Below, in pieces: positions 8,365 through 16,755 of a stretch of DNA of 64,000 nucleotides. The notes beneath the pieces are model-generated. The model searched no databases. It was not told the DNA's origin and worked only from the letters and a program-made list of their open reading frames with translations. Every line of letters begins with the position of its first letter. The stretch's first letter is position 1. Origin of the DNA: Prevotella heparinolytica (GTDB lineage: Bacteria > Bacteroidota > Bacteroidia > Bacteroidales > Bacteroidaceae); contig NZ_SLXB01000014.1 in assembly GCF_004342845.1 (NCBI RefSeq), positions 31,781 through 95,780 on the forward strand, given 5' to 3'. The position numbers and the translations under genes are program-made.

Positions 8365-10809
8365 TTAGAAGCGGCATCGTAGTTCCACTCCTGCCTGGAT
8401 GGGGCTTCCTTTTTGTTGCAGTCCGTTACCCATGCTTTCAAAGTAGAAGGCTGTATAGTCTCTGTTCAGGGCATTGCGCACCCAGAAGTCTATCTGTCCG
8501 TTGCCTTTCTGGAAACTGACGCGTCCGTTCAGTGTGCCGTAAAAGGCTTGGCTCGCTGTATTTGCTTCGTTCCAGTAGATGCGTCCTGCTCCGGTGTAGT
8601 TGGCGTTCAGCCGGATGCGGTCCAATAAGCATCCCGGATTGATGCGGAAGATATACTGTCCGCCTATGTTCATCGTATGCTTGGGTACGAACGGGGCATA
8701 ATTGCCGTTATAGCTGATTGTCTGAAGGTTACTGTTCACGGTGGTATAGTCCTTGAATGTGGCATACGTATATCCATAGCCGGCGTTCAGTGTAAGCTCC
8801 GTGGTGACGGCAACGGCCAGTGACGCTTCCGCTCCGAGGCTGCGGCTCTTTCCGGCGTTCACTGTCTCACGTCCCAATCCGCTTTGGGCAAAGTGGGATA
8901 TCTGTTGGTCTTTGGTGTCCATCAGGAAGAAAGAGGCGTCTGCCTGCAAGCGTCCGCCTGCAAGGTTCAGGTGCGTACCTATTTCATAGTTCCATGTCTG
9001 TTCGGGTTTATAGATCACGGCTGTCTGTACATCGGGCTTCCGGCCTCCGGCAGGCATGTTTTTGTTTACCGGTTCTTTGTAGTTATCGGGAACTCCGGGC
9101 AGGATGGCTTCTTTGGTCTGTTGCATCATGTCGCTTCTCAGGCTGCTTTGCAGCAAGTCCGAAAACATCTGTATGTTGTATCCGCCCGAACGATACCCCT
9201 TGCTCACGGTGGCATATACATTGCCTTTATTCTCTTTGAAGTCATATTGCAAGGCTATCTTCGGCAGCAGTTGCAAGTAATCTTTGTCGAGAGAACCTTT
9301 ATAGCCTGACACGACGGTCATCGGTGTTTCGGGCATCATGGCAATCTCTCTGACTACGGTTTCGCCCCTCTTCATTTTTCCTTGGATGGCCACGGTGTAG
9401 TCCATCGAAGTGCCTGATTGGTAGGCCAGTTTCATCCGTTCATAATCCAAACGCAATCCGGCAGTGAGCGAAAGCCCGCTGATTCCGAACAAGTCTTTGA
9501 AAGTAGATTGATGGAAGATGGCTCCGTTCATCAAAGGAGTATCGAAATCGCCGTTGATGTGCATCAAGGGACTTGTTATGTTCAGAGAGGGCAAGATGCC
9601 CATGCTCATACCCTGTCCCATAGGCACGTCGATCGAAGGTATTACCGCTCCGAGCATTCTTTTTAACATCCTCATTCCGTCTTGGCCGAAGTTCACCGGT
9701 CCTGCCGTACGCAACCACTGGTAGAAGCCGAAGGCTCCCGTTGTCCATTGCCAACGGCGTCCGGGTTTCGATTTGAGAACAATCTCTTCGCTGAGGGCGT
9801 TCATCTTCTGTTTCTGTTCGATGTTGAAGATGGCCGAGGGCGTAAAGTCCTGATCCATGAACATGCGGTCTTTCAGAAACTGGTAGCCGGTGACGGCACT
9901 CAGGATGAAGTTACGGGCCTGGTATTCCAAGTTCAATCCTGCATTCAGCAGGTTGCGATAGTAGCTGCTCCGTTCGTTGTTGGCTATTTTCCCGATGTAG
10001 GGCTTCAGTACCTCACTTTGTTTTCCGGCGTTCAGGCTTCCCATGTAGTAATAAGGATATCCGTTCTGGTCGCTATATTCGTAGCTTACGTTCAGGTCAA
10101 TCTTCCAGTTCTCGGAAGGGAGGCAGATGGCGCGCATGCGTCCGCCTGCCGCCTGTCCTCGGTCGGCTTTCTCGTTGCGTGCACTGTTGTGGAAGAACCC
10201 ACCCTGATAGTCGTAGAACCCTCCGGCCGAGAAGGCGAACCGTTCAGAGATGCGGTGATAGTGGGTGATGGAAGTGTTGTAGGCATTGTGCGTGCTTGCT
10301 CCCATGCGGAAGTCCGTGCCCTGATAGGAGAAGGGCGATTTGGTGTGTACCTTGATGAGGCCACCCATGGCGTTGCGGCCGTAGAGTGTGCCTTGCGGTC
10401 CGCGCAGCACATCGATGCGTTCCACGTCTGCATAGCTGAAGTCGAATGCCGACTTGTCTATGTAGGGTATATTGTCCACATAGAGGCCTACCGATGGAGT
10501 ATTGATGCGCGAGCCTATTCCGCGGATATAGACGGCAGAGGTCAGTCGCGAGCCGTAGTCGGGAATAAACATATTGGGTACAAGCCCTGTCAGGCTCTTG
10601 ATGGACCTTACTTGTGCGTTTTGCATGTCCTGTTGCGAAAGCAGGGTCATGGAGGTAGGCTGCTCACGCAGTTTGCGGGTTTCCTTGGGTGCCGCAATCA
10701 CCAGCACCTCTTCTACATCTACCACTTTCAGCGTATCCAGCTCGTCGGCCGATACGATGCCGGCGGTGAGCAGCGCAAGGAATGAAATAAATAATCTGTA
10801 TCTGTTCAT
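8365..10809 (-). CDS. TonB-dependent outer-membrane receptor, substrate unknown
   Basis: 814 aa. Signal peptide (MNRYRLFISFLALLTAGIVSA), TonB box/plug start (LKVVDVEEVLVIAAPKETRKLREQPTSMTLLSQQDM), plug motifs (YIRGIGSRINTPSVGLYVDNIPY, ERIDVLRGPQGTLYGRNAMGGLI) and a 22-strand-type barrel ending in aromatic RCRF. There is no SusC-type N-terminal extension and no SusD partner, so it resembles siderophore or cofactor receptors more than glycan receptors. No neighbouring transport gene or riboswitch helps to fix the substrate. It is monocistronic and convergent with the zinc-ribbon lipoprotein. Confidence 0.9.
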   Translation of the reverse strand: MNRYRLFISFLALLTAGIVSADELDTLKVVDVEEVLVIAAPKETRKLREQPTSMTLLSQQDMQNAQVRSIKSLTGLVPNMFIPDYGSRLTSAVYIRGIGSRINTPSVGLYVDNIPYIDKSAFDFSYADVERIDVLRGPQGTLYGRNAMGGLIKVHTKSPFSYQGTDFRMGASTHNAYNTSITHYHRISERFAFSAGGFYDYQGGFFHNSARNEKADRGQAAGGRMRAICLPSENWKIDLNVSYEYSDQNGYPYYYMGSLNAGKQSEVLKPYIGKIANNERSSYYRNLLNAGLNLEYQARNFILSAVTGYQFLKDRMFMDQDFTPSAIFNIEQKQKMNALSEEIVLKSKPGRRWQWTTGAFGFYQWLRTAGPVNFGQDGMRMLKRMLGAVIPSIDVPMGQGMSMGILPSLNITSPLMHINGDFDTPLMNGAIFHQSTFKDLFGISGLSLTAGLRLDYERMKLAYQSGTSMDYTVAIQGKMKRGETVVREIAMMPETPMTVVSGYKGSLDKDYLQLLPKIALQYDFKENKGNVYATVSKGYRSGGYNIQMFSDLLQSSLRSDMMQQTKEAILPGVPDNYKEPVNKNMPAGGRKPDVQTAVIYKPEQTWNYEIGTHLNLAGGRLQADASFFLMDTKDQQISHFAQSGLGRETVNAGKSRSLGAEASLAVAVTTELTLNAGYGYTYATFKDYTTVNSNLQTISYNGNYAPFVPKHTMNIGGQYIFRINPGCLLDRIRLNANYTGAGRIYWNEANTASQAFYGTLNGRVSFQKGNGQIDFWVRNALNRDYTAFYFESMGNGLQQKGSPIQAGVELRCRF

Positions 10810-11103
10810 AAGTCATTATAATTTTGGTTGCAAAGTAACGGCTATTTGCCGGGATGTGCAATCCTCATTTATTAGGATAAGTTCGCTATTTTCAGAATCA
10901 TGTTGACCGAGTGCCATTGCACTAAATCCTGTTCAATGACGGGCTTCTTTTCTTGTTTAAGGGTTACATCTTATTTTTGTATGCGCATTATCAATTCTAT
11001 AAATCCATTACGCATATGTTCAGTATTCTATCTTATTTCAAAAGGCAGGATGGGCACCAAAGAGTAAGTCCCGTTAGCAAAAGAGACAAGGAAAAGAAAG
11101 TAA

Positions 11104-11650
11104 GTAAAGAAAGTAAAAGGGCAAAGCACCTCGCCCTTGCTTTCGGAGTTTGTCTATGCGGCGGCCCGTGGCGTAAGCCCCTTCACTGCCCAGAACTACC
11201 GCACGGCGGTGCGCTCGTTCATCCGCTTCAACGGCGGCAGGGACGTGCCGCTCTCCTCGCTGAATGCCGATGCCGTGCGCTGCTACGAACGCTGGCTTCA
11301 CGGCCGGGGCGTGTGCCCCAATACCTCCTCCTGCTACATGAGCTCCCTGCGCGCCATCTACAACAAGGCGGCCGCAAAGCGCCTCGTGAAGGACAAGGCA
11401 CCGTTCAAGGGCGTGTTTACGGGCAACGAGCGCACAGTCAAGTGAAGCATCGGGGCGGAGGAGATGCGCAGGCTGGTACTCTGCTTCCTCACCACTCCCT
11501 GCGGGGAAGAGGCCGGGCGTAGAGCTGCCGGTCATCTCCAAGGGGCTGGGGCACACCGACACCGAGACTACGCTCATATACATCGAAGGGATAAAGGGCG
11601 AACGGCTGGCGGAAGGCAACCGTGAACTGCTGGAAAGGATTTCCGGGTGT
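11104..11650 (+). pseudogene. tyrosine recombinase/integrase, decayed
   Basis: Remains of a site-specific tyrosine recombinase of the kind found beside Bacteroides pilus loci. Frame 1 from 11104 to 11445 encodes the core-binding (SAM-like) domain (LLSEFVYAAARGVSPFTAQ..., NTSSCYMSSLRAIYNKAA). It stops at TGA (11443-11445) where an Arg codon is expected, and reading on gives SIGAEEMRRLV, the normal start of the catalytic domain. Most of the catalytic domain is then missing. The last segment (LGHTDTETTLIYIEGIKGERL, about 11530-11645) is the C-terminus with the His-xx-Thr and catalytic Tyr region, in another frame. At least a nonsense change, a deletion and a frame change are present, so no active enzyme can be made. 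Confidence 0.8.
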
Positions 11651-11846
11651 TTTTTTTCTCAAAGAAATTATCTTTCAGCCATATCCCTCCTCCGCGGACA
11701 GAACGGCCGCGCCTTCAGTGCCCCCGATTTCGGGGGAACTCTTGAGGAGGGGTTATGCTATTATATGCTATGCTATGTGTACCAAATGTTACATTTATGA
11801 CGCTTGACTTTTCAGAATCATGTTTCATCAGAGCGTTATTTTGTAA

Positions 11847-12047
11847 AGAATTAATATCAATCGATTATCAAGTGACACCCCTTGCGAGAGATACCTGTAG
11901 GCGGGCCTCGGTGGGGATATATCTCCACCGTGCCGGATGTATATGCGGAGTGTGCTGCATCTATAGTTCCAGCATGGAGAATCTATATAGCGAGTTGGGG
12001 CAGGGAGAAGGAAACGATAAGGGGTAAATATTTTTCCTCCTGAAAAA
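11847..12047. repeat. dispersed intergenic repeat, copy 1 (R1)
   Basis: About 200 bp that is similar by eye (roughly three quarters identical) to 31388-31589. Shared blocks include TGCGAGAGAT, CTGTAGGCGG, GTGCCGGATGTATAT and TGCTGCATCTATA. It holds a short imperfect palindrome (GGTGG...ATATAT...CCACC, about 11921-11940). It has no convincing reading frame. The rest of the 600-bp gap between the dead integrase and the next gene shows nothing but the promoter listed next. Confidence 0.6.
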
Positions 12048-12195
12048 AGTGTCTGCCACAGAACAAATTTCCGCTTGGACTTTGCGAGCATAGCGGTAAG
12101 CGTTTAAATGTTATGTATGTTCTGTTTAACAAATGTTCTTTAGCTCATCATTGACCGTTTCTATAATCGCCATATTGCTAATAATCAAAAAAGAG

Positions 12196-12227
12196 TTTGT
12201 AGAATTATATCGAACTCATTATTTTTG
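12196..12227 (+). promoter_or_regulatory. Bacteroides-type promoter of the AraC/TPR regulator
   Basis: TTTG at 12196-12199, 20-bp spacer, TATTTTTG at 12220-12227. Both boxes match the Bacteroides primary-sigma consensus. The start codon at 12246 is 18 bp downstream of the -7 box. Confidence 0.7.
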
Positions 12228-12245
12228 CAGTCATTTTAGATAATT

Positions 12246-13904
12246 ATGAAATTATTCATCGTTTGCTTATTGGGCTTGTTTACGGTATATTGCCATGCCG
12301 CAGACACGCTCGACATCGACTATATAGATAAACTGTACGTCCGAGAGCCGCAACGTGCCTACCGTCTGTTGGAACCTGCACGAAAGCGGCTGGAACGGGA
12401 GGGCTGGAAACATAAAAGCCGCATGCGATATGAACGGGTGGCAGGGTTTGTCTGCCTGAACAACAATCTTTATGCCGATGCCCTGCGCCACGCCCTTGCC
12501 ATGCAGCAACTCGGCAGCAAGGATCAAGGAAACATCTTGGATGGGCTGGACATTCAATGCCGGCTTGCAGACAAGCTCGGACAATACGAGCAGTTGGCGA
12601 GACTGGTAGACCAAATAAGGCAAGAAACGAAGAAGATAACCGACAGACACCCTCGCGAACGTGCAATCAAAGCCTACTATACCCTTCTATGTGAGTACTA
12701 TAAGACAAGAGCGCTATCGAAGAGCGGACAAACGGACAAGGTCATGCAGTCATGGCATGAGGCACGGGCCATGCTGAACTTATTCGCCGACGACCCTAAT
12801 GAGAATGTCCGTGGCAACTGCGCCATCATGCGGCACTCTTTCGATTTATTACTTGCCGACATCTACATTGACGGAGGCGAACCCAATAAGGCTGCCGCCT
12901 ATATTCCCGATGCCGTTCAAGAGCTCAACAGGGAACAACAGGATGGCGGTGACGGGGCTACTGACCATGCAGGCTATGATATTCACCGCATGTACTTTAA
13001 TCTCGCTCTCGGGCATGCCCTTGTCAAGTGCGGGCGAAAAGACGAAGCGTTGAAAGCTGCCGCCGGAGCCGACTCGCTGTTCCATAAATACCCTCCCATG
13101 GAAAATGCGCTCGGGTCACTTTTAAGTATCTATGTCGAGGCAAACAGCATCCCGGAAAATATCCTGTCCTTGGGTGAGGATTTCTACCGCAATAATCTCG
13201 CTACTCCATCCGTCGAACTGCTCTCTGTCTGCAACAGTCTGCTGCAAATCTACATCCGCCAAGGTGAGAAGGTAAAAGCCGAAGCTATGGCGGGCGAGGT
13301 GAAACGCATCAACGACTTCATCCACCGCGAAAACATGGAGTTCTACGATGTGCTGAGCGAGAACAGCTCCCTGCGCGTGTCGTATTACAAGCAACGCGTC
13401 TATAAAATGGTGGCCACAGGCGTGGCTACAGCTCTTGTCATTATCATCGTCACCATGATTTATTTCCACCTCCGGCGGCTTCACGACAACCAATACCTAT
13501 ATAAATATGTACGGTTGGCGGTACAACAAACCCCGGCCAAGCGAGCCGACAACCCTAAAACGGAAGAGAATCTGCAAGAACAAATAGAAACTTTACTTTC
13601 CGAGAACAACAACTTCTTGTCTCAGGACTTCAACACCGGCTGCCTTGAGACCCGATTGCAGATGAAACGGTATGCCATCGACCAACAACTGGCGGAGAAC
13701 TGCCATACCTCGCTGAACGACATTGTAACCAACCTGCGGTTGCAACATGCCTGCAAGCTGTTGGAGCAGACCGACTATGTATTGGAGTACATCGCTACCC
13801 AGTCCGGTTTCGGCACCCTCCGTACTTTCTATCGCCAGTTTAAAAAGAAATACAATCTTACTCCGACTGAATACAGGCGATTGGGACAAAAGAAGAACCA
13901 ATAA
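12246..13904 (+). CDS. TPR-TM-AraC regulator of the pilus locus
   Basis: 552 aa. A signal peptide (MKLFIVCLLGLFTVYCHA) is followed by ~370 residues of helical, TPR-like repeats (DALRHALAMQQLG, ALVKCGRKDEALKAA) predicted to be periplasmic. One transmembrane helix lies near residues 390-410 (VATGVATALVIIIVTMIYF), and an AraC-type HTH is cytoplasmic at the C-terminus (AIDQQLAENCHTSLNDIVTNLRLQHACKLL...FYRQFKKKYNLTPTEYRR). This one-protein sensor-regulator layout recurs next to Bacteroides fimbrial operons. It lies directly upstream of the DUF3575 gene with a 398-bp gap, so it likely controls the pilus genes; the signal sensed is unknown. Confidence 0.85.
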   Translation: MKLFIVCLLGLFTVYCHAADTLDIDYIDKLYVREPQRAYRLLEPARKRLEREGWKHKSRMRYERVAGFVCLNNNLYADALRHALAMQQLGSKDQGNILDGLDIQCRLADKLGQYEQLARLVDQIRQETKKITDRHPRERAIKAYYTLLCEYYKTRALSKSGQTDKVMQSWHEARAMLNLFADDPNENVRGNCAIMRHSFDLLLADIYIDGGEPNKAAAYIPDAVQELNREQQDGGDGATDHAGYDIHRMYFNLALGHALVKCGRKDEALKAAAGADSLFHKYPPMENALGSLLSIYVEANSIPENILSLGEDFYRNNLATPSVELLSVCNSLLQIYIRQGEKVKAEAMAGEVKRINDFIHRENMEFYDVLSENSSLRVSYYKQRVYKMVATGVATALVIIIVTMIYFHLRRLHDNQYLYKYVRLAVQQTPAKRADNPKTEENLQEQIETLLSENNNFLSQDFNTGCLETRLQMKRYAIDQQLAENCHTSLNDIVTNLRLQHACKLLEQTDYVLEYIATQSGFGTLRTFYRQFKKKYNLTPTEYRRLGQKKNQ

Positions 13905-14129
13905 CCTCACTTCTTCAATGACAGTTTGATTACGCCTCGGCCACGACATTACCACGGCCCGACCAAGGTATCGCCGGACAGCTGTACTGCCCACATACAG
14001 CCGCACTTCCTCAATATTCCACCTCTCCCCCTCCTTTTACACCTTTCTCAGGGGCTATGTCACCTTCTTTTCAATAATTTGTCACTATGTCACCCCCCCT
14101 TTTCCTACGGTTTCATCGAAATATTCATC

Positions 14130-14137
14130 TAATTTTG
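14130..14137 (+). promoter_or_regulatory. -7 box before the pilus operon
   Basis: TAATTTTG matches TAnnTTTG. It gives a leader of about 160 nt before the DUF3575 start, containing the 11-codon ORF at 14211-14246. No matching -33 box is clear, as might be expected for an activator-dependent promoter. The remainder of 13905-14302 has two copies of TATGTCACC (about 14056 and 14091) and nothing else I can name. Confidence 0.4.
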
Positions 14138-14210
14138 GCTTGTTAAACGAATTTTCAAGAACTTTTTTTGGAGGGATATAAACCGAACTTCAAAACAGAG
14201 TAAAAAAACA

Positions 14211-14246
14211 ATGGAAAAATTAGAGAAGTTCCTAAAAAACGAATGA
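14211..14246 (+). CDS. 11-codon leader ORF upstream of DUF3575 gene
   Basis: ATG at 14211 encodes MEKLEKFLKNE and stops with TGA at 14244-14246. That stop overlaps an in-frame ATG (14243) of the following gene as ATGA, the arrangement of translational coupling. It is the first ATG in the presumed pilus leader. Whether it is translated is unknown; the charged, short peptide has no recognisable function. If coupling is real, the DUF3575 protein would start at 14243 with 20 extra residues before its signal peptide. Confidence 0.3.
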   Translation: MEKLEKFLKNE

Positions 14247-14302
14247 GATTACCAACTTTTAAAAGATTTATCTTATACCGAATTAACCCTTATTCACCGG
14301 CA

Positions 14303-15586
14303 ATGAAAAGACCTATTATTCTTCTGCTTCTCCTGCTTCTTCTCGGCCATGTCCGGGGGCAGGAATCCGGAAACCGGCGGGGCCGCGACTCCGTCCGCAT
14401 CCATTTCCGCCAAGGCGAGCCGTCTCTCGACCCCTCTTTCCACGGCAACGGCGACAAGCTCGACGCCTTCACCCTGCGCCTGGAGGCGTTGCTCTCGGAC
14501 AGCACCTGCCGCGTGCGCGGCATACGCATGGTCTCGGGCGCTTCCCCCGAGGGAAGCACCGCCCTGAACAAGGCGCTGTCCGAACAGCGTGCCGTACACT
14601 TCTGGGACTATATCCGCGGCCGTTTCTCCGGCAGGGACATCCCCGTACTCTCACACGCCCCCGGCATCGATTGGGAACGGCTCATCCTGCTCACCGAGGC
14701 TGACGGCGGAGTGCCCCTGCGCTCCGAAGCCCTCGACATCCTGCGCCACACCTCCGAGTGGATTACCAGCGGCGGAGCGGTGCCCGACGAGCGCAAGCAC
14801 CGCCTGGCCCTGCTTGGCGGGGGGCGTACGTGGCGCTACATGGAAGAGCACTTCTTTCCCGAACTGCGCACCTCCATGCTGGAGCTCTGGTACGAGTGCG
14901 TCTACCCCGAGGAGCGGACGGACACCGTGGTCGTGCAGCGGACGGACACGATGGAGGTGGCGCGTACCGACACCCTCGTGGTGCTGCGCACGGACACCAT
15001 GACGCTTGCCGTTCCCGCGCCCCGGGCGCGCAAGCCTTTCCACATGGCCGTGAAGACCAACCTCTTGTATGCCGCCGTCGTCATTCCCAACATCGGGCTG
15101 GAGTTCCACCTCGGTGGCGGCTGGTCTGTGGCCGGTAACTGGATGTACACGTGGCTCAAGAACGACAGCCGCTACCGCTACCACCGGGTCTGCGGCGGCG
15201 ACCTCGAGGTGCGCCACTGGCTGAGCCTCGGCCGCAAGCCGCTGACCGGGCACCACGTGGGGCTCTACGGCCAGCTGCTGACCTACGACCTCGAGTGGGG
15301 CGGCAAGGGCTACCTCGGCGACCGTTGGAGCTACGGCGGCGGCATCTCCTACGGCTACTCCGCCCCGATCGGGCGCAGGCTCAACCTCGACTTCACGCTG
15401 GGCATCGGCTACCTCGGGGGCGAGTATTACGAGTACGTCCCGCAGAACGGGCTCTACGTGTGGCGTACCACGAAGAACCGCCGCTGGTTCGGTCCCACGA
15501 AGGCCGAGGTCTCGCTGGTGTGGCTGCTGGGACACGGCAACTTCAACGTGAGGAAGGGAAAGCAGACAATGGATAACGCTAAATAA
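14303..15586 (+). CDS. DUF3575 outer-membrane protein of the pilus locus
   Basis: 427 aa from the ATG at 14303, which begins a strong signal peptide (MKRPIILLLLLLLLGHVRGQ); an in-frame ATG at 14243 is the alternative. Residues ~25-200 form an OmpA-like region (IRMVSGASPEGSTALNKALSEQRAVHFWDYI). Then come four 8-residue repeats (RTDTVVVQ, RTDTMEVA, RTDTLVVL, RTDTMTLA), then a DUF3575 beta-barrel-like domain (FHMAVKTNLLYAAVVIPNIGLEFHLGGGWSV). DUF3575 proteins lead Mfa/FimA-type operons in Bacteroidales and probably help anchor or assemble the pilus in the outer membrane. Codon use is strongly biased to G/C-ending codons. The DUF5119 gene follows 11 bp later. Confidence 0.85.
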   Translation: MKRPIILLLLLLLLGHVRGQESGNRRGRDSVRIHFRQGEPSLDPSFHGNGDKLDAFTLRLEALLSDSTCRVRGIRMVSGASPEGSTALNKALSEQRAVHFWDYIRGRFSGRDIPVLSHAPGIDWERLILLTEADGGVPLRSEALDILRHTSEWITSGGAVPDERKHRLALLGGGRTWRYMEEHFFPELRTSMLELWYECVYPEERTDTVVVQRTDTMEVARTDTLVVLRTDTMTLAVPAPRARKPFHMAVKTNLLYAAVVIPNIGLEFHLGGGWSVAGNWMYTWLKNDSRYRYHRVCGGDLEVRHWLSLGRKPLTGHHVGLYGQLLTYDLEWGGKGYLGDRWSYGGGISYGYSAPIGRRLNLDFTLGIGYLGGEYYEYVPQNGLYVWRTTKNRRWFGPTKAEVSLVWLLGHGNFNVRKGKQTMDNAK

Positions 15587-15597
15587 GGAGGACTATC

Positions 15598-16647
15598 ATG
15601 GGAATGACAACGATAACTTCAAGCTCCGCAAGGAGAGAGACGACGAGAAGAAAGGCGGAGAGGGGCACGAACGCCCTGCACGCCTTGTGCGTGTCCGCGG
15701 CCGCCATCGGGCTGACCGCCTGCGTCACGCTCATAGCCACATTCATAGCCTGCACGTTCAGCTCGTGCGATCACAAGGACCTGTATTTCCCTTCCTCTCC
15801 CTTGGCGGAGGTGCGTGTGAAGTTCGACTGGAGCGCCGCCCCCGGCGCGCGGGCGGAAGGGATGAGCGCCTTCTTCTTCCCCGAGCAGGGTGGCGGGCCC
15901 ATACGCTGCGACTTCTCCGACCCGGCCGGCGGCACGGCCAGGATACCGTGGGGGGACTACCGGGTGATATACCTGAACAACGACACCGAGACCATCCTGC
16001 TCCGTGGTACGGAAAGCTACGAGACCTTCGAGATATACACCCGCCCCACCTCTGTGGGCGAGACCATGAGCACCCGCAGCGAGCCGCGGGGCGCCAACCC
16101 CGGCGACGAGCCCGTGGTGCTGGCGCCCGAGGAGGTGTGGGGAGGCAGCTTCACGGGCGTGCGCCTCGCCGTCGGTGGGGAGCAGCCTTACACGCTGGTG
16201 CTGCCCGTGCATCCGAAGGTGTGCACCTGCAGCTTCGAGGTCAGGGCTGTGGAGAACCTCAAGTACGTCTCCTCTGTCGGGGCATCCTTCTCGGGCATGT
16301 CGGGCTCGCTTTTCATGGGCGACGGCTCGGCTTCCGGGCAGGGGAGCATGATCCCCTTCCCGGCCGACTCGGACGGTAAGTCCGTGATCACGGGCAGCAC
16401 CTTCACCTTCGGCCTCTCGGCCGAGTCCGGGGCCACGCACGTGCTCACCCTCTACCTCATACTGGCCGACGGCAGCAAGTTCTACTACCGCTTCGACGTG
16501 ACCCGCCAAGTGAACGAGGCTCCCGACAAGCGGCACGTGCGCATCGTGCTCGAGGGCCTCCCGCTGCCCAAGCCCATCGTCAACGGCGGAGGGTTCCATC
16601 CCTCGGTGGACGATTGGGAGACCGAGGAGATCCCACTCGGCGTTTGA
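15598..16647 (+). CDS. DUF5119 lipoprotein, FimB/Mfa2-like pilus anchor candidate
   Basis: 349 aa. A long basic N-terminus precedes a hydrophobic segment ending in TFSSC at about residue 57, a plausible lipobox. The start is therefore uncertain: a GTG or a later Met could give a normal signal peptide. The body matches DUF5119 (LYFPSSPLAEVRVKFDW, IPWGDYRVIYLNNDTETILLRG, YETFEIYTRPT). Proteins of this kind sit between DUF3575 and fimbrillin genes and are thought to play the Mfa2/FimB role of anchoring and limiting the pilus. It is in the same GC-rich block; the fimbrillin gene follows after 108 bp. Confidence 0.8.
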   Translation: MGMTTITSSSARRETTRRKAERGTNALHALCVSAAAIGLTACVTLIATFIACTFSSCDHKDLYFPSSPLAEVRVKFDWSAAPGARAEGMSAFFFPEQGGGPIRCDFSDPAGGTARIPWGDYRVIYLNNDTETILLRGTESYETFEIYTRPTSVGETMSTRSEPRGANPGDEPVVLAPEEVWGGSFTGVRLAVGGEQPYTLVLPVHPKVCTCSFEVRAVENLKYVSSVGASFSGMSGSLFMGDGSASGQGSMIPFPADSDGKSVITGSTFTFGLSAESGATHVLTLYLILADGSKFYYRFDVTRQVNEAPDKRHVRIVLEGLPLPKPIVNGGGFHPSVDDWETEEIPLGV

Positions 16648-16755
16648 GACGCCCCCGCATGATACATGCAAACGGATAATGCCATACGCATCCACCGTGA
16701 TGCGGACCGTGATAATCACTTAATTAACTAACTGTAATTTAAAAAAGAAAAGACA

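Noticed and set aside
9682..10785. 367-codon plus-strand frame opposite the TonB receptor
   Set aside because: No domain, no signal peptide and no promoter; the receptor on the minus strand explains the conservation.
10953..11522. 189-codon plus-strand frame overlapping the integrase remnant
   Set aside because: Its N-terminal part is intergenic and its C-terminal part is the integrase DNA in the wrong frame.
14651..15535. 294-codon minus-strand frame inside the DUF3575 gene
   Set aside because: Same cause as above: high GC third positions remove stops on the opposite strand.
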